Assembly: GCA_900546615.1 (NCBI GenBank)
Contig: URDJ01000049.1
Location: 1-16,135, forward strand
Length of the DNA stretch: 16,135 nucleotides
Direction: 5' to 3'
DNA from: an uncultured Eubacteriales bacterium
GTDB taxonomy: Bacteria; Bacillota; Clostridia; Oscillospirales; Oscillospiraceae
Shown piece after piece: positions 8,145 through 14,798 of the stretch (position 1 is its first letter; each line of letters starts with the position of its first letter). The position numbers and the translations under genes are program-made. The notes beneath the pieces were generated by a model. The model saw only the letters and a list, made by a program, of their open reading frames with translations. It was not told where the DNA came from and made no database searches.

Positions 8145-9653
8145 ATGAAGAGCATATATTTCAAGAACTTTCTGGCCACGGCGGTCATGGTGCTGGTGAG
8201 CTTTCTCATGATAGGCGTGGCCTTCCTGTTCATCGGCCAGAGCTTCGTGATAAAATCGCACCGGGAGAGCATGGAGCAGAACGCGAAGACGGTGACGCGG
8301 CTCATTGTGTCCATGAACGCGACGGACAGGTATTTTGACGACATATACCTGAGGGTCATGCTCACGTTCACGGAGACGCTCTCGGGCAATCAGGTGTTTC
8401 TGACGACCACGGACGGGTATGTGTATTCCTGCTCGGACGAGATAGGTCAGTGCCGGCACATAGGCAATTACGTGCCGGAATACTATATAAATACGATAGA
8501 CCGGCTCGGGAAGCTGGACACGACGACGGACCTTGGCGGGCTGTTTGAGGCCCGGCGCTACGTGTTTGCGATGCCGATGACGCTTGTGGAGGGCACGGAG
8601 CCTGTGGGCTATGTCTTCGTGAGCACGGATAAATCGACGATAATCGGGGCGTGGAGCGCGTTCATCTGGGTGTTTTTTGCAGTGACGCTGGCTGTGCTGT
8701 TTTTGGCGCTGGTGCTCTCGCTGGTTGTGTCGAAGAAGATGGCGGAGCCGCTCGACGAGATGACGGCGGCGGCGCGGAAGTTTGCGCACGGGGATTTCTC
8801 GGTGCGTGTGCGCGAGGACAAGGGCACGGATGAGCTCGCGGCGCTGACGAGTTCGTTCAACAACATGGCAGACAGCCTGGAGCGCTCGGAGCAGCAGAGA
8901 AACGAGTTTATCGCGAACGTGTCGCACGAGCTGAAGACGCCCATGACGACCATTGCGGGCTTCGCTGACGGCATCCTGGACGGGACGATACCCAAGGACC
9001 AGGAGGACAAATACCTCGCGACGATAGCTGACGAGACGCGCAGGCTCTCGCGGCTGGTGCGGCACATGCTGAGCCTGTCGAGGCTCAAGAGCCAGGGCTC
9101 GGATTTGACGAAGCGGCGCGATTTTGACTTAAACGAGCTGATAATAAGGACGCTGCTGAGCTTTGAGGGCCGGACGGAGGACAAGGGCCTGAATATAGAC
9201 CCGCAGCTGCCGGAGGACCACATGATGGTGACGGCGGACCCGGATTCCATCACGCAGGTGCTGTATAACCTGCTGGATAACGCGGTGAAGTTTGCGGCGC
9301 AGGACAGCACGATAACGGTGCTGCTGTGGAAGCAGGGGGGCAAGGCGTACGTGTCGGTGAAGGACGAGGGCGAGACGATACCGTCGGACGACCTGCCGCT
9401 CATATTCGACCGGTTCCACAAGTCGGACAGGTCGAGGAGCCTGGACCGCGACGGCGTGGGGCTGGGGCTGTATCTGGTCAAGAGCATCCTGGACGCGCAC
9501 AACGAGGATATCGCGGTGACGAGCCGGGAGGGCGTGACTGAGTTTGTGTTCACGCTGACGCTGGCGAAGGAAGTTAAGCAGAAGCCGGAGTCGAAGAAGC
9601 GCTCGGAGGGCCGGAAGAAGCAGGAGAGCGAGAAGCCCGGCGAGCAGGGTTAA
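8145..9653 (+). CDS. Membrane sensor histidine kinase (HisKA class)
   Basis: Integral membrane kinase of 502 residues that phosphorylates the upstream response regulator. It has TM1 at about 9-31, an extracytoplasmic sensor of about 135 residues with no recognised fold, TM2 at about 170-196, then a HAMP linker (about 197-250). The HisKA motif is FIANVSHELKTPM with phospho-acceptor His261. The ATPase domain has an N-box with N375 and N379 in YNLLDNAVKFA, a G1 box with D407 and G409 written DEGETIP, and a G2 box GVGLGL (437-442). The usual second glycine of G1 is Thr. The last 30 or so residues are a Lys/Glu/Ser-rich tail beyond the catalytic domain. The start has no strong Shine-Dalgarno, so translation is probably coupled to the regulator gene. 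Confidence 0.95.
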   Translation: MKSIYFKNFLATAVMVLVSFLMIGVAFLFIGQSFVIKSHRESMEQNAKTVTRLIVSMNATDRYFDDIYLRVMLTFTETLSGNQVFLTTTDGYVYSCSDEIGQCRHIGNYVPEYYINTIDRLGKLDTTTDLGGLFEARRYVFAMPMTLVEGTEPVGYVFVSTDKSTIIGAWSAFIWVFFAVTLAVLFLALVLSLVVSKKMAEPLDEMTAAARKFAHGDFSVRVREDKGTDELAALTSSFNNMADSLERSEQQRNEFIANVSHELKTPMTTIAGFADGILDGTIPKDQEDKYLATIADETRRLSRLVRHMLSLSRLKSQGSDLTKRRDFDLNELIIRTLLSFEGRTEDKGLNIDPQLPEDHMMVTADPDSITQVLYNLLDNAVKFAAQDSTITVLLWKQGGKAYVSVKDEGETIPSDDLPLIFDRFHKSDRSRSLDRDGVGLGLYLVKSILDAHNEDIAVTSREGVTEFVFTLTLAKEVKQKPESKKRSEGRKKQESEKPGEQG

Positions 9654-9707
9654 TTCACAAAATGTTAGCAAGTTATTCATATCCAGCACAAAAATCGGAG
9701 TTATCTT
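9654..9707 (+). promoter_or_regulatory. Triple PhoP/PhoB-like box and promoter of htrA
   Basis: Three direct repeats with an exact 11-base period start directly after the kinase stop: TTCACA (9654), TTAGCA (9665) and TTCATA (9676). The first 10 bases, TTCACAAAAT, are identical to those of the box before the response regulator. A -10-like TATCTT lies at 9702-9707, 20 bases past the last repeat, with no credible -35. This is nearly the same geometry as at the regulator promoter and suggests that the same activator controls both. Confidence 0.6.
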
Positions 9708-9733
9708 AAGGATGACCTCAGGGGGTAAAGCTC

Positions 9734-11104
9734 ATGAACGAGGAAAACGAGAGCCGGAACGCGCAGTGGTACGATACGAGCTGCGGGGCGGCTCACCCCG
9801 AAAGTCAGATACAGACCCAGCCGGCGGCAGCGGCTCCCCACCCCACACAACTACCTCCCCGCCGCTCCGCCGGTGAAGTCCCGGCCGGGGACGGCTCCGG
9901 CAAAAGGGGGCACGGCTCGCTGAGGGCCGTAGCGGTGTGTCTGCTGGCGGTGGTACTGATAGCGGCGACCTCGCTGGCCTTTTCGGGAGGCGGCGAAGGC
10001 GGCCGGGTGAGCTGGCCTCAGCTCAGCACGGGCGGAGAGCCGAGCTTCGAGGACTACGACGACTACCGGGAGTTCTTCAACGGCTACTATGAGAACACCT
10101 CAGGCTCGCTGGGAGGCAGCAGCATTCCCCGGGCGGAGGCAGCGGGCGAGCTCAGGCTCGAGCCGGTGCCGGAGCCGGAGACGGAGGAGCTGACATATCA
10201 GGAGATCTACGAAAAGTGTTCTCCCTCCGTGGTCGGGATAACGGCCATGGTGAGCGACATGAGCTACTACTGGGGCACGGGCATCGTCATATCGGAGGAC
10301 GGCTATGTTGCGACGAACGCGCATATAATCGAGGGCGCGTACTCGGCGACGGTGACGCTCTGGAACGACCGTGAATATGAGGCGCTGCTGGTGGGCATAG
10401 ACAGTGTGAGCGACCTTGCGGTGCTGAAGATCGAGGCCGAGGGCCTGACGGCGGCGGAGTTCTGCTCGGCTCAGGTGAACGTGGGCGACTCGGTGGTGGC
10501 GATAGGCAACCCGCTGGGCGCGGAGCTCCGGGGCACGATGACAGACGGGATAATCTCCGCGATAAGCAGGGATATACCATATAACAACCACTCGATGACG
10601 CTGCTGCAGACGAACGCGGCGATAAACGACGGAAACTCCGGCGGGCCGCTCATCAACATGCACGGCCAGGTGGTGGGCATCACGAACATGAAGATGAAGG
10701 CCGCGACCTCGAGCGCCACGGCGATAGAGGGCATAGGCTTTGCGATACCGGTGAAGACCATCGCGAGCGTTGTGGATGAGCTGATAGCCTCCGGCAGCGT
10801 GAGCGGACGCCCGGCTCTGGGCGTGACGGTGGGCGTGATACCGGCGAGCGCGGCGGAATACTTCGGGATACCGGAGGGGCTGTACGTCATAGGCGTGGCG
10901 GACGGCTCGGACGCGAAGACGAAGGGCATCCGCCGGGGCGACATCATAGTCGAGGTCAACGGCGACGAGGTGTACGATACCGAGGACCTGAGCCGCGCCA
11001 TCTCCGAATACGACGTAGGGACGCTGATGACCCTGAAGATATACCGGGACGGCGAGACCATGTTCGTGAACGTGGAGCTGGTGGAGACCAGCGACATATA
11101 TTAA
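9734..11104 (+). CDS. htrA: Membrane-anchored HtrA/DegP-type serine protease with PDZ domain
   Basis: Envelope quality-control protease of 456 residues. It has a Pro/Gln/Ala-rich cytoplasmic N-terminus (1-60), one membrane anchor at about 62-84, an acidic and aromatic linker (DYDDYREFFNGYY, 107-119), a trypsin-like domain (about 155-350) and one PDZ domain (about 360-450). The catalytic triad is complete: His197 in TNAHII, Asp227 in SDLAVLKI and Ser302 in GNSGGPL. The protease would face outside the cell and degrade damaged exported proteins. A GGGGG ribosome binding site lies 8 bases before the ATG. It follows the histidine kinase by 80 bases that carry its own repeat-box promoter, so the two-component system probably controls it. 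Codons 28-56 are unusually C-rich compared with the rest. Confidence 0.95.
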   Translation: MNEENESRNAQWYDTSCGAAHPESQIQTQPAAAAPHPTQLPPRRSAGEVPAGDGSGKRGHGSLRAVAVCLLAVVLIAATSLAFSGGGEGGRVSWPQLSTGGEPSFEDYDDYREFFNGYYENTSGSLGGSSIPRAEAAGELRLEPVPEPETEELTYQEIYEKCSPSVVGITAMVSDMSYYWGTGIVISEDGYVATNAHIIEGAYSATVTLWNDREYEALLVGIDSVSDLAVLKIEAEGLTAAEFCSAQVNVGDSVVAIGNPLGAELRGTMTDGIISAISRDIPYNNHSMTLLQTNAAINDGNSGGPLINMHGQVVGITNMKMKAATSSATAIEGIGFAIPVKTIASVVDELIASGSVSGRPALGVTVGVIPASAAEYFGIPEGLYVIGVADGSDAKTKGIRRGDIIVEVNGDEVYDTEDLSRAISEYDVGTLMTLKIYRDGETMFVNVELVETSDIY

Positions 11105-11153
11105 ATCAGATACTTCTCACTCCTTTTCCATACATTTTCCCCCTCTCTTTTTG

Positions 11154-11188
11154 CAAACGACCGGCCCTTGAACAAGGCCGGTCGTTTG
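11154..11188. terminator. Shared terminator between htrA and prmA
   Basis: A perfect 13-bp inverted repeat (11154-11166 with 11176-11188) has a 9-base loop. It lies between the converging htrA (stop 11104) and prmA (stop 11202). The stem ends in GTTTG on both strands with only a weak U-rich tail (TTTGTATTAT on the plus strand). It may serve both genes. Confidence 0.75.
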
Positions 11189-11201
11189 TATTATCATGTA
11201 T

Positions 11202-12131
11202 TCACCTGAGCCTGCATACGAAGGCGTGCCACTCGTCCTCGTGCAGGTGTTCGGAAATTTCAAAGCCAGCGGCCTCGAGCGCCGCGGCGACCTCGGCCTG
11301 CCGGCCGTCGATGATGCCGCTGGTTATGAAGACGCCGGAGCGCGACATGAAGGCGGGGACGTGCGGTGCGAGGGGTATGATGACGTCCGAGACGATGTTC
11401 GCAAGGACAATGTCGTAGCCGCTGCCCAGCTCGGCGCGCAGGCCCTCGTCTCCTATGATGTCGCCTGTGTACATCTTGTAGATGCTCTCGCGGATGCCGT
11501 TTAATTTGGCGTTCTCAGCGGCGGACTCGGGGCTTTTCGGGTCCACGTCGCAGCCCGCGCAGTAGGCGCAGCCGAGCACGAGGGCGCCTATGCCGAGTAT
11601 GCCGCTGCCGCAGCCGAGGTCCAGCACGAACTTCTCGGGCGCCGAATACTTTTCGAGCGCCTCCAGACACATCCGAGTGGTCGCGTGCCCGCCGGTGCCG
11701 AAGGCGAGGCCGGGGTCGAGCCGGAGTATCAGACGCTGAGGGTTCTCGGGTATCGGCTCCCAGCGGGGGAGGATCAGCAGCTTTTCGCCTATCTCGATGG
11801 GCTTGTAGTACTGCTTCCAGTTCTCGGCCCAGTCCTCGTCGGCCACGACGCGGGTATCCGGCTCGAGGCCCGTGCCGTCCGTGAAGGCGGCCAGCTGCGC
11901 TCGGCCCTCGGGGCTGTCCTCGACGTAGAGTTTCACGCGCGAGACGCCGCTGTAGCGCGCCTCAAGCTCCTCGTCCACGTAGTCCCAGTACTGCCGGTTC
12001 TGCTCGAGGAAGCGGCGGAAGTCCGCCTCGTCCTCTATGACCAGGCCCTCCGCGCCGAGCATCACCAGCCTGTCGCAGAGCTCGTCGATGTCCCCGGAGC
12101 GCGTCTTGAACGACGCCTCTATCCATTGCAT
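11202..12131 (-). CDS. prmA: Ribosomal protein L11 methyltransferase
   Basis: Cytosolic SAM-dependent enzyme that methylates ribosomal protein L11. The 309 residues match the family. An N-terminal L11-recognition domain (MQWIEASFKT onward) is followed by W104KQYYKPIEIGEKLLILPRW, then the Rossmann methyltransferase. In it are GLAFGTGGHATT (141-152), SAM motif I DLGCGSGILG (171-180), acidic D195/D197 and the active-site region LANIVSDVI (243-251). The gene starts 17 bases past the hpf terminator hairpin. Its G-rich ribosome binding site (minus-strand GGGGGG, 12141-12146) immediately follows the terminator U-run. No separate promoter is obvious, so expression may depend on read-through from hpf or on a promoter inside hpf. 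It is usually next to dnaJ in Firmicutes, but not here. Confidence 0.96.
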   Translation of the reverse strand: MQWIEASFKTRSGDIDELCDRLVMLGAEGLVIEDEADFRRFLEQNRQYWDYVDEELEARYSGVSRVKLYVEDSPEGRAQLAAFTDGTGLEPDTRVVADEDWAENWKQYYKPIEIGEKLLILPRWEPIPENPQRLILRLDPGLAFGTGGHATTRMCLEALEKYSAPEKFVLDLGCGSGILGIGALVLGCAYCAGCDVDPKSPESAAENAKLNGIRESIYKMYTGDIIGDEGLRAELGSGYDIVLANIVSDVIIPLAPHVPAFMSRSGVFITSGIIDGRQAEVAAALEAAGFEISEHLHEDEWHAFVCRLR

Positions 12132-12146
12132 ATGTCTAAGCCCCCC

Positions 12147-12176
12147 AAAAAAGGCCCCCGTGACGGGGGCCTTTTT
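12147..12176 (-). terminator. Intrinsic terminator after hpf, abutting the prmA ribosome binding site
   Basis: A perfect 13-bp stem (12148-12160 with 12164-12176) has a 3-base loop and a GGCCCCCG core. On the minus strand it ends in TTTTTT. It starts about 24 bases past the hpf stop. The G-run just after the U-tract (12141-12146) is the likely prmA Shine-Dalgarno and could compete for the C-rich arm of the stem. Confidence 0.92.
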
Positions 12177-12199
12177 ATAGTGTATTTGAAGTGTGGATA

Positions 12200-12742
12200 T
12201 CAGTCCTTGTCGTCGGTGATAAGGCCGTAGCCGCCGTTCTTGCGGCGGTAGACCACCGTGAACGCGTCGCGTGCCTCGGCGTTCCTGAAGACGAAGAACT
12301 CGTGCTCGAGCAGATTCATCTGCAGGATGGCTTCCTCGACGGACATGGGCGCGATATAGAACTTCTTGTTGCGCACGACCTTGAATTCTTCCTCCCCCGC
12401 GTCGTCCGAGGGGATCTGGAAGGGTTTGATCTCACGCTCTATCGCACCGTCGCGCAGCCTTTTCTCAAGCCGCGTCTTGTTCTTGCGAATCTGCCTCTCG
12501 ATGCTCGCAACGGCGGAGTCGATGGAGGCATACATGTCGCCGGTCAGCTCGCTCACGCGGTAGAACATTCCGTTGTTCTTGATGGTCACCTCGGCGCGGA
12601 AGCGCCCGCGCTCCGTGCTGAAGGTCACGAAAGCCTCGCTCTCGGTCTTGAAAAGCCGGTCGATCTTGCCTACCTTCTTTTCGGCGTACGCCCGCAGTTC
12701 CTCAGAGGCGTCCATCTTCTTTTCCGTAAACGTGAACTTCAT
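12200..12742 (-). CDS. hpf: Long-form ribosome hibernation promoting factor
   Basis: Cytosolic factor that binds idle 70S ribosomes and pairs them into 100S dimers in stationary phase or stress. The 180 residues are the long Gram-positive form. The N-terminal ribosome-binding domain spans about 1-97, with MKFTFTEKKMDASEELRAYA, the YRVSELTGDMYASIDSAVAS segment and the basic helix RQIRKNKTRLEKRL. A variable linker follows. The C-terminal dimerisation domain (about 122-180) holds VVRNKKFYIAPMSVEEAILQMNLLEHEFFVF. AAGGAG lies 9 bases before the ATG. An AT-rich 87-base gap separates it from the LRR gene upstream; it probably holds a promoter, but I could not assign -35/-10 elements with confidence. 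A strong terminator follows. Confidence 0.97.
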   Translation of the reverse strand: MKFTFTEKKMDASEELRAYAEKKVGKIDRLFKTESEAFVTFSTERGRFRAEVTIKNNGMFYRVSELTGDMYASIDSAVASIERQIRKNKTRLEKRLRDGAIEREIKPFQIPSDDAGEEEFKVVRNKKFYIAPMSVEEAILQMNLLEHEFFVFRNAEARDAFTVVYRRKNGGYGLITDDKD

Positions 12743-12829
12743 TGGTTTCAGCTCCTTCCTGCGTATATGGGTCTCGCTACATACATATTAACATACCCGA
12801 CGCATAAAAAGAAGAGCATTTTGTAAATT

Positions 12830-14779
12830 TTACGAATAAATAGCGCAGCCGGGCATGGCCTCCTGGAGCAGCCTCAGCTCCATGGCTGAGATGCCGCAGC
12901 CGCGGATGTCGAGGGTGCGGAGGTACGTCAGGCCGTAGAGCGGCGAAAAGTCGGTCACGGAGGTGTCGCTCAAATCGAGAGTCTCGAGCTTCGTGAGGCC
13001 GGAGAGGGCCGAGATATCCTTGACGGAGGTGCCGTCGAGGCTCAGATACCACAGCTCCGTCATGCCGGAGAGGGCCGAGATATCCCTGAGCGCCGCGTTG
13101 TCGGAAAGGTGCAGCTCGCCCATCTTCGTCATGCCCGAGAGGGCGGAGATGTCGGTAATGCCGTTGCCGTCGAGGGCGAGGTTCGTGAGCGCCGTGAGCG
13201 TGCGCAGCTCGCCGATGTCGTCGAGGGCGCAGTTTTTCAGCTCCAGCGCGGTGAGGGAGGTCACGGCCCCGAGGCCGGAGAGCTGTATGCCGCGGTTGTC
13301 GTTGAGCAGCAGGGTCTGGAGGGAGGTAAAGCGTGTGAGGGACTCGAGGCTTACGACGTTTTTGCCCGAGGCGTCCACGAAGGTGTCGCCCGCGTCGAAC
13401 TCGGCGTCGCCGAGCTTTATGCCGTATATCTCCTCCGAGGCCGTGACGGAGCAGGAGGGCAGCCTCTCCCCGAGCGCGTCCACCGCCGCGCCGCTCAGAT
13501 CGAGGTTCCCGGTGAGGTCGAGGGTCTTCAGCGCCGTGAGCGGCTCGAGGGCCGCAAGGTCGGAGTCGTGCAGGCCCATGTCGCGGAGACTGAGCGCCGT
13601 GAGCTTTGTAAGCCCCGAGAGCACCGCGAGGCTCTGCACCTTGCAGCCGTCGAGCTTCAGCTCGGTCAGCTCTGTGAGGCCCGTGAGCGCCGCAAGGCTC
13701 GTCACCTGGCTGTTTGCAAGGTTCAGATATTGCAGCTTTGTCAGGGTCATGATGGGCGAGAGGCTCGCGACCTTCGTGCCCGACAGGTCGAGCCGCGCGA
13801 GGTCGGGCATGTTGATGAGCGCGGAGATGTCCGCTATCTCGTTGCCGGAGAGGTTCAGGCTGACGAGCGCCGTGCAGTCCGCGAGCGCGGAGATATCGGT
13901 GATGCCCTTGTTCGAGAGGTCGAGCTCCGTCACGTCGGACTTAAACTCCACGCCGCCGAGGGTTATGTCCTTGACGGCGACGGTGGCCTCGTCGGAAAAT
14001 ATGGTGCAGCCGGGCAGCTTTTCCTCCAGCTCCTCCAGCTCGGTGTCGAGTATCTCGCGGCCGCGTATGTCGAGGGTCGTGAGGTTTTTGAGCGAATAGA
14101 GCGGCTCGAGGTCGGCGGCGGGGTTGCCGGAGAGATAGAGCGTGCGCAGCTCGGTGAGGCCCGAGAGCGGGGAGAGGTCGCTGATGTTGTTGTCGCTGAG
14201 CGAGAGCGAGCGCAGCTTCGTGAGCGGCTCGACGGCGGAGATGTCCGAAAGTCCGCAGTCGTTGAGCGTCAGCGCCGTGAGGTTCACGAGCTTTGAGAGG
14301 GTATCCATGTCCGCGCTCGTGAGCGCGACGCCGGAGAGCGAGAGCGTCTCCGTGTCCTCGGAGACCTTCTGCCCGCCTATCGTCAGCTCCTCGTCGCCGT
14401 CGTCGCCGTCCCTGTATTCGGCGAGCAGGGCTTCGGCCTGCGAGCCGGAGTTGTTCTTGAGCCAGTTTTCCAGCACATAGATGGCGGAGGTGCTGTCGCC
14501 CCTCTGGTAGTAGCTGCGGGCGAGCAGGACGACGGCCTCCTCGGTGGACTTCTCGTCGAGCGCCTTCTGCGCCGAGCCGGCCGCGTTCTCGAAGTCGCCG
14601 TCGATGTAGTACTCCATGGCGGCGGAGTAGTATTCCTCGTACCTGTCCGTGCCGCTGCGGTTTTTCATGAGCAGCACCGCGGCGATTATGATGAGTATGG
14701 CCAGCGCCACGCCGACGGAGATGAGGATGACGGTCTTTTTTTCAGACTGCATACGCTGCCTTTTCTTTTTTCTGTTCAT
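12830..14779 (-). CDS. Membrane-anchored leucine-rich-repeat protein with TPR-like N-terminal region
   Basis: Predicted single-pass membrane protein of 649 residues. It has a basic cytoplasmic N-terminus, a TM segment at about 16-38, a helical TPR-like stretch (about 43-122, with DGDFENAAGSAQKALDE and YYQRGDSTSAIYVLENWL), then internalin-type leucine-rich repeats to the end. The repeats have a 21-23 residue period (for example NLSGNEIADISALINMPDL). They form three blocks, at about 132-264, 265-450 and 451-649. Each opens with an I-x-LG-like strand and closes with a cap of the form LDIRG...EL..L.E.LPGC. The repeats should lie outside the cell. No catalytic motif, LPXTG anchor or cell-wall domain was seen. 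It starts 19 bases after the aminopeptidase stop with GGGGGT upstream, so the two form an operon. The role is probably protein binding; the partner is unknown. Confidence 0.88.
   Translation of the reverse strand: MNRKKKRQRMQSEKKTVILISVGVALAILIIIAAVLLMKNRSGTDRYEEYYSAAMEYYIDGDFENAAGSAQKALDEKSTEEAVVLLARSYYQRGDSTSAIYVLENWLKNNSGSQAEALLAEYRDGDDGDEELTIGGQKVSEDTETLSLSGVALTSADMDTLSKLVNLTALTLNDCGLSDISAVEPLTKLRSLSLSDNNISDLSPLSGLTELRTLYLSGNPAADLEPLYSLKNLTTLDIRGREILDTELEELEEKLPGCTIFSDEATVAVKDITLGGVEFKSDVTELDLSNKGITDISALADCTALVSLNLSGNEIADISALINMPDLARLDLSGTKVASLSPIMTLTKLQYLNLANSQVTSLAALTGLTELTELKLDGCKVQSLAVLSGLTKLTALSLRDMGLHDSDLAALEPLTALKTLDLTGNLDLSGAAVDALGERLPSCSVTASEEIYGIKLGDAEFDAGDTFVDASGKNVVSLESLTRFTSLQTLLLNDNRGIQLSGLGAVTSLTALELKNCALDDIGELRTLTALTNLALDGNGITDISALSGMTKMGELHLSDNAALRDISALSGMTELWYLSLDGTSVKDISALSGLTKLETLDLSDTSVTDFSPLYGLTYLRTLDIRGCGISAMELRLLQEAMPGCAIYS
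12998..13085 (-). repeat. Exact 22-base repeats within the LRR gene
   Basis: The same 22 bases occur at 12998-13019 and 13064-13085. They are offset by 66 bases, exactly 22 codons, and encode the DISALSG segment of adjacent leucine-rich repeats. A close variant follows at about 13130-13152. The identity at DNA level suggests recent duplication or conversion between repeats. Confidence 0.8.
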
Positions 14780-14798
14780 ATTCGGATACCCCCAGATG

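Noticed and set aside
7496..9689. Several long minus-strand open frames across the regulator and kinase genes
   Set aside because: They are rich in Arg, His and Val as expected for antisense of GC-rich genes, and they overlap well-supported plus-strand genes.
12743..12829. Defined sigma-A promoter for hpf in the AT-rich gap
   Set aside because: Several TATGTT and TTTACA-like hexamers exist, but no pair has an acceptable spacing, so I did not call one.
12998..13920. CRISPR-like spaced repeats
   Set aside because: The repeats are in frame, at a 66-base period, imperfect and encode leucine-rich repeats. The segments between them are also coding.
12963..14296. Plus-strand open frames of 378 and 395 codons opposite the LRR gene
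   Set aside because: Their apparent repetition mirrors the LRR codons on the other strand. No start signals or domains are seen.
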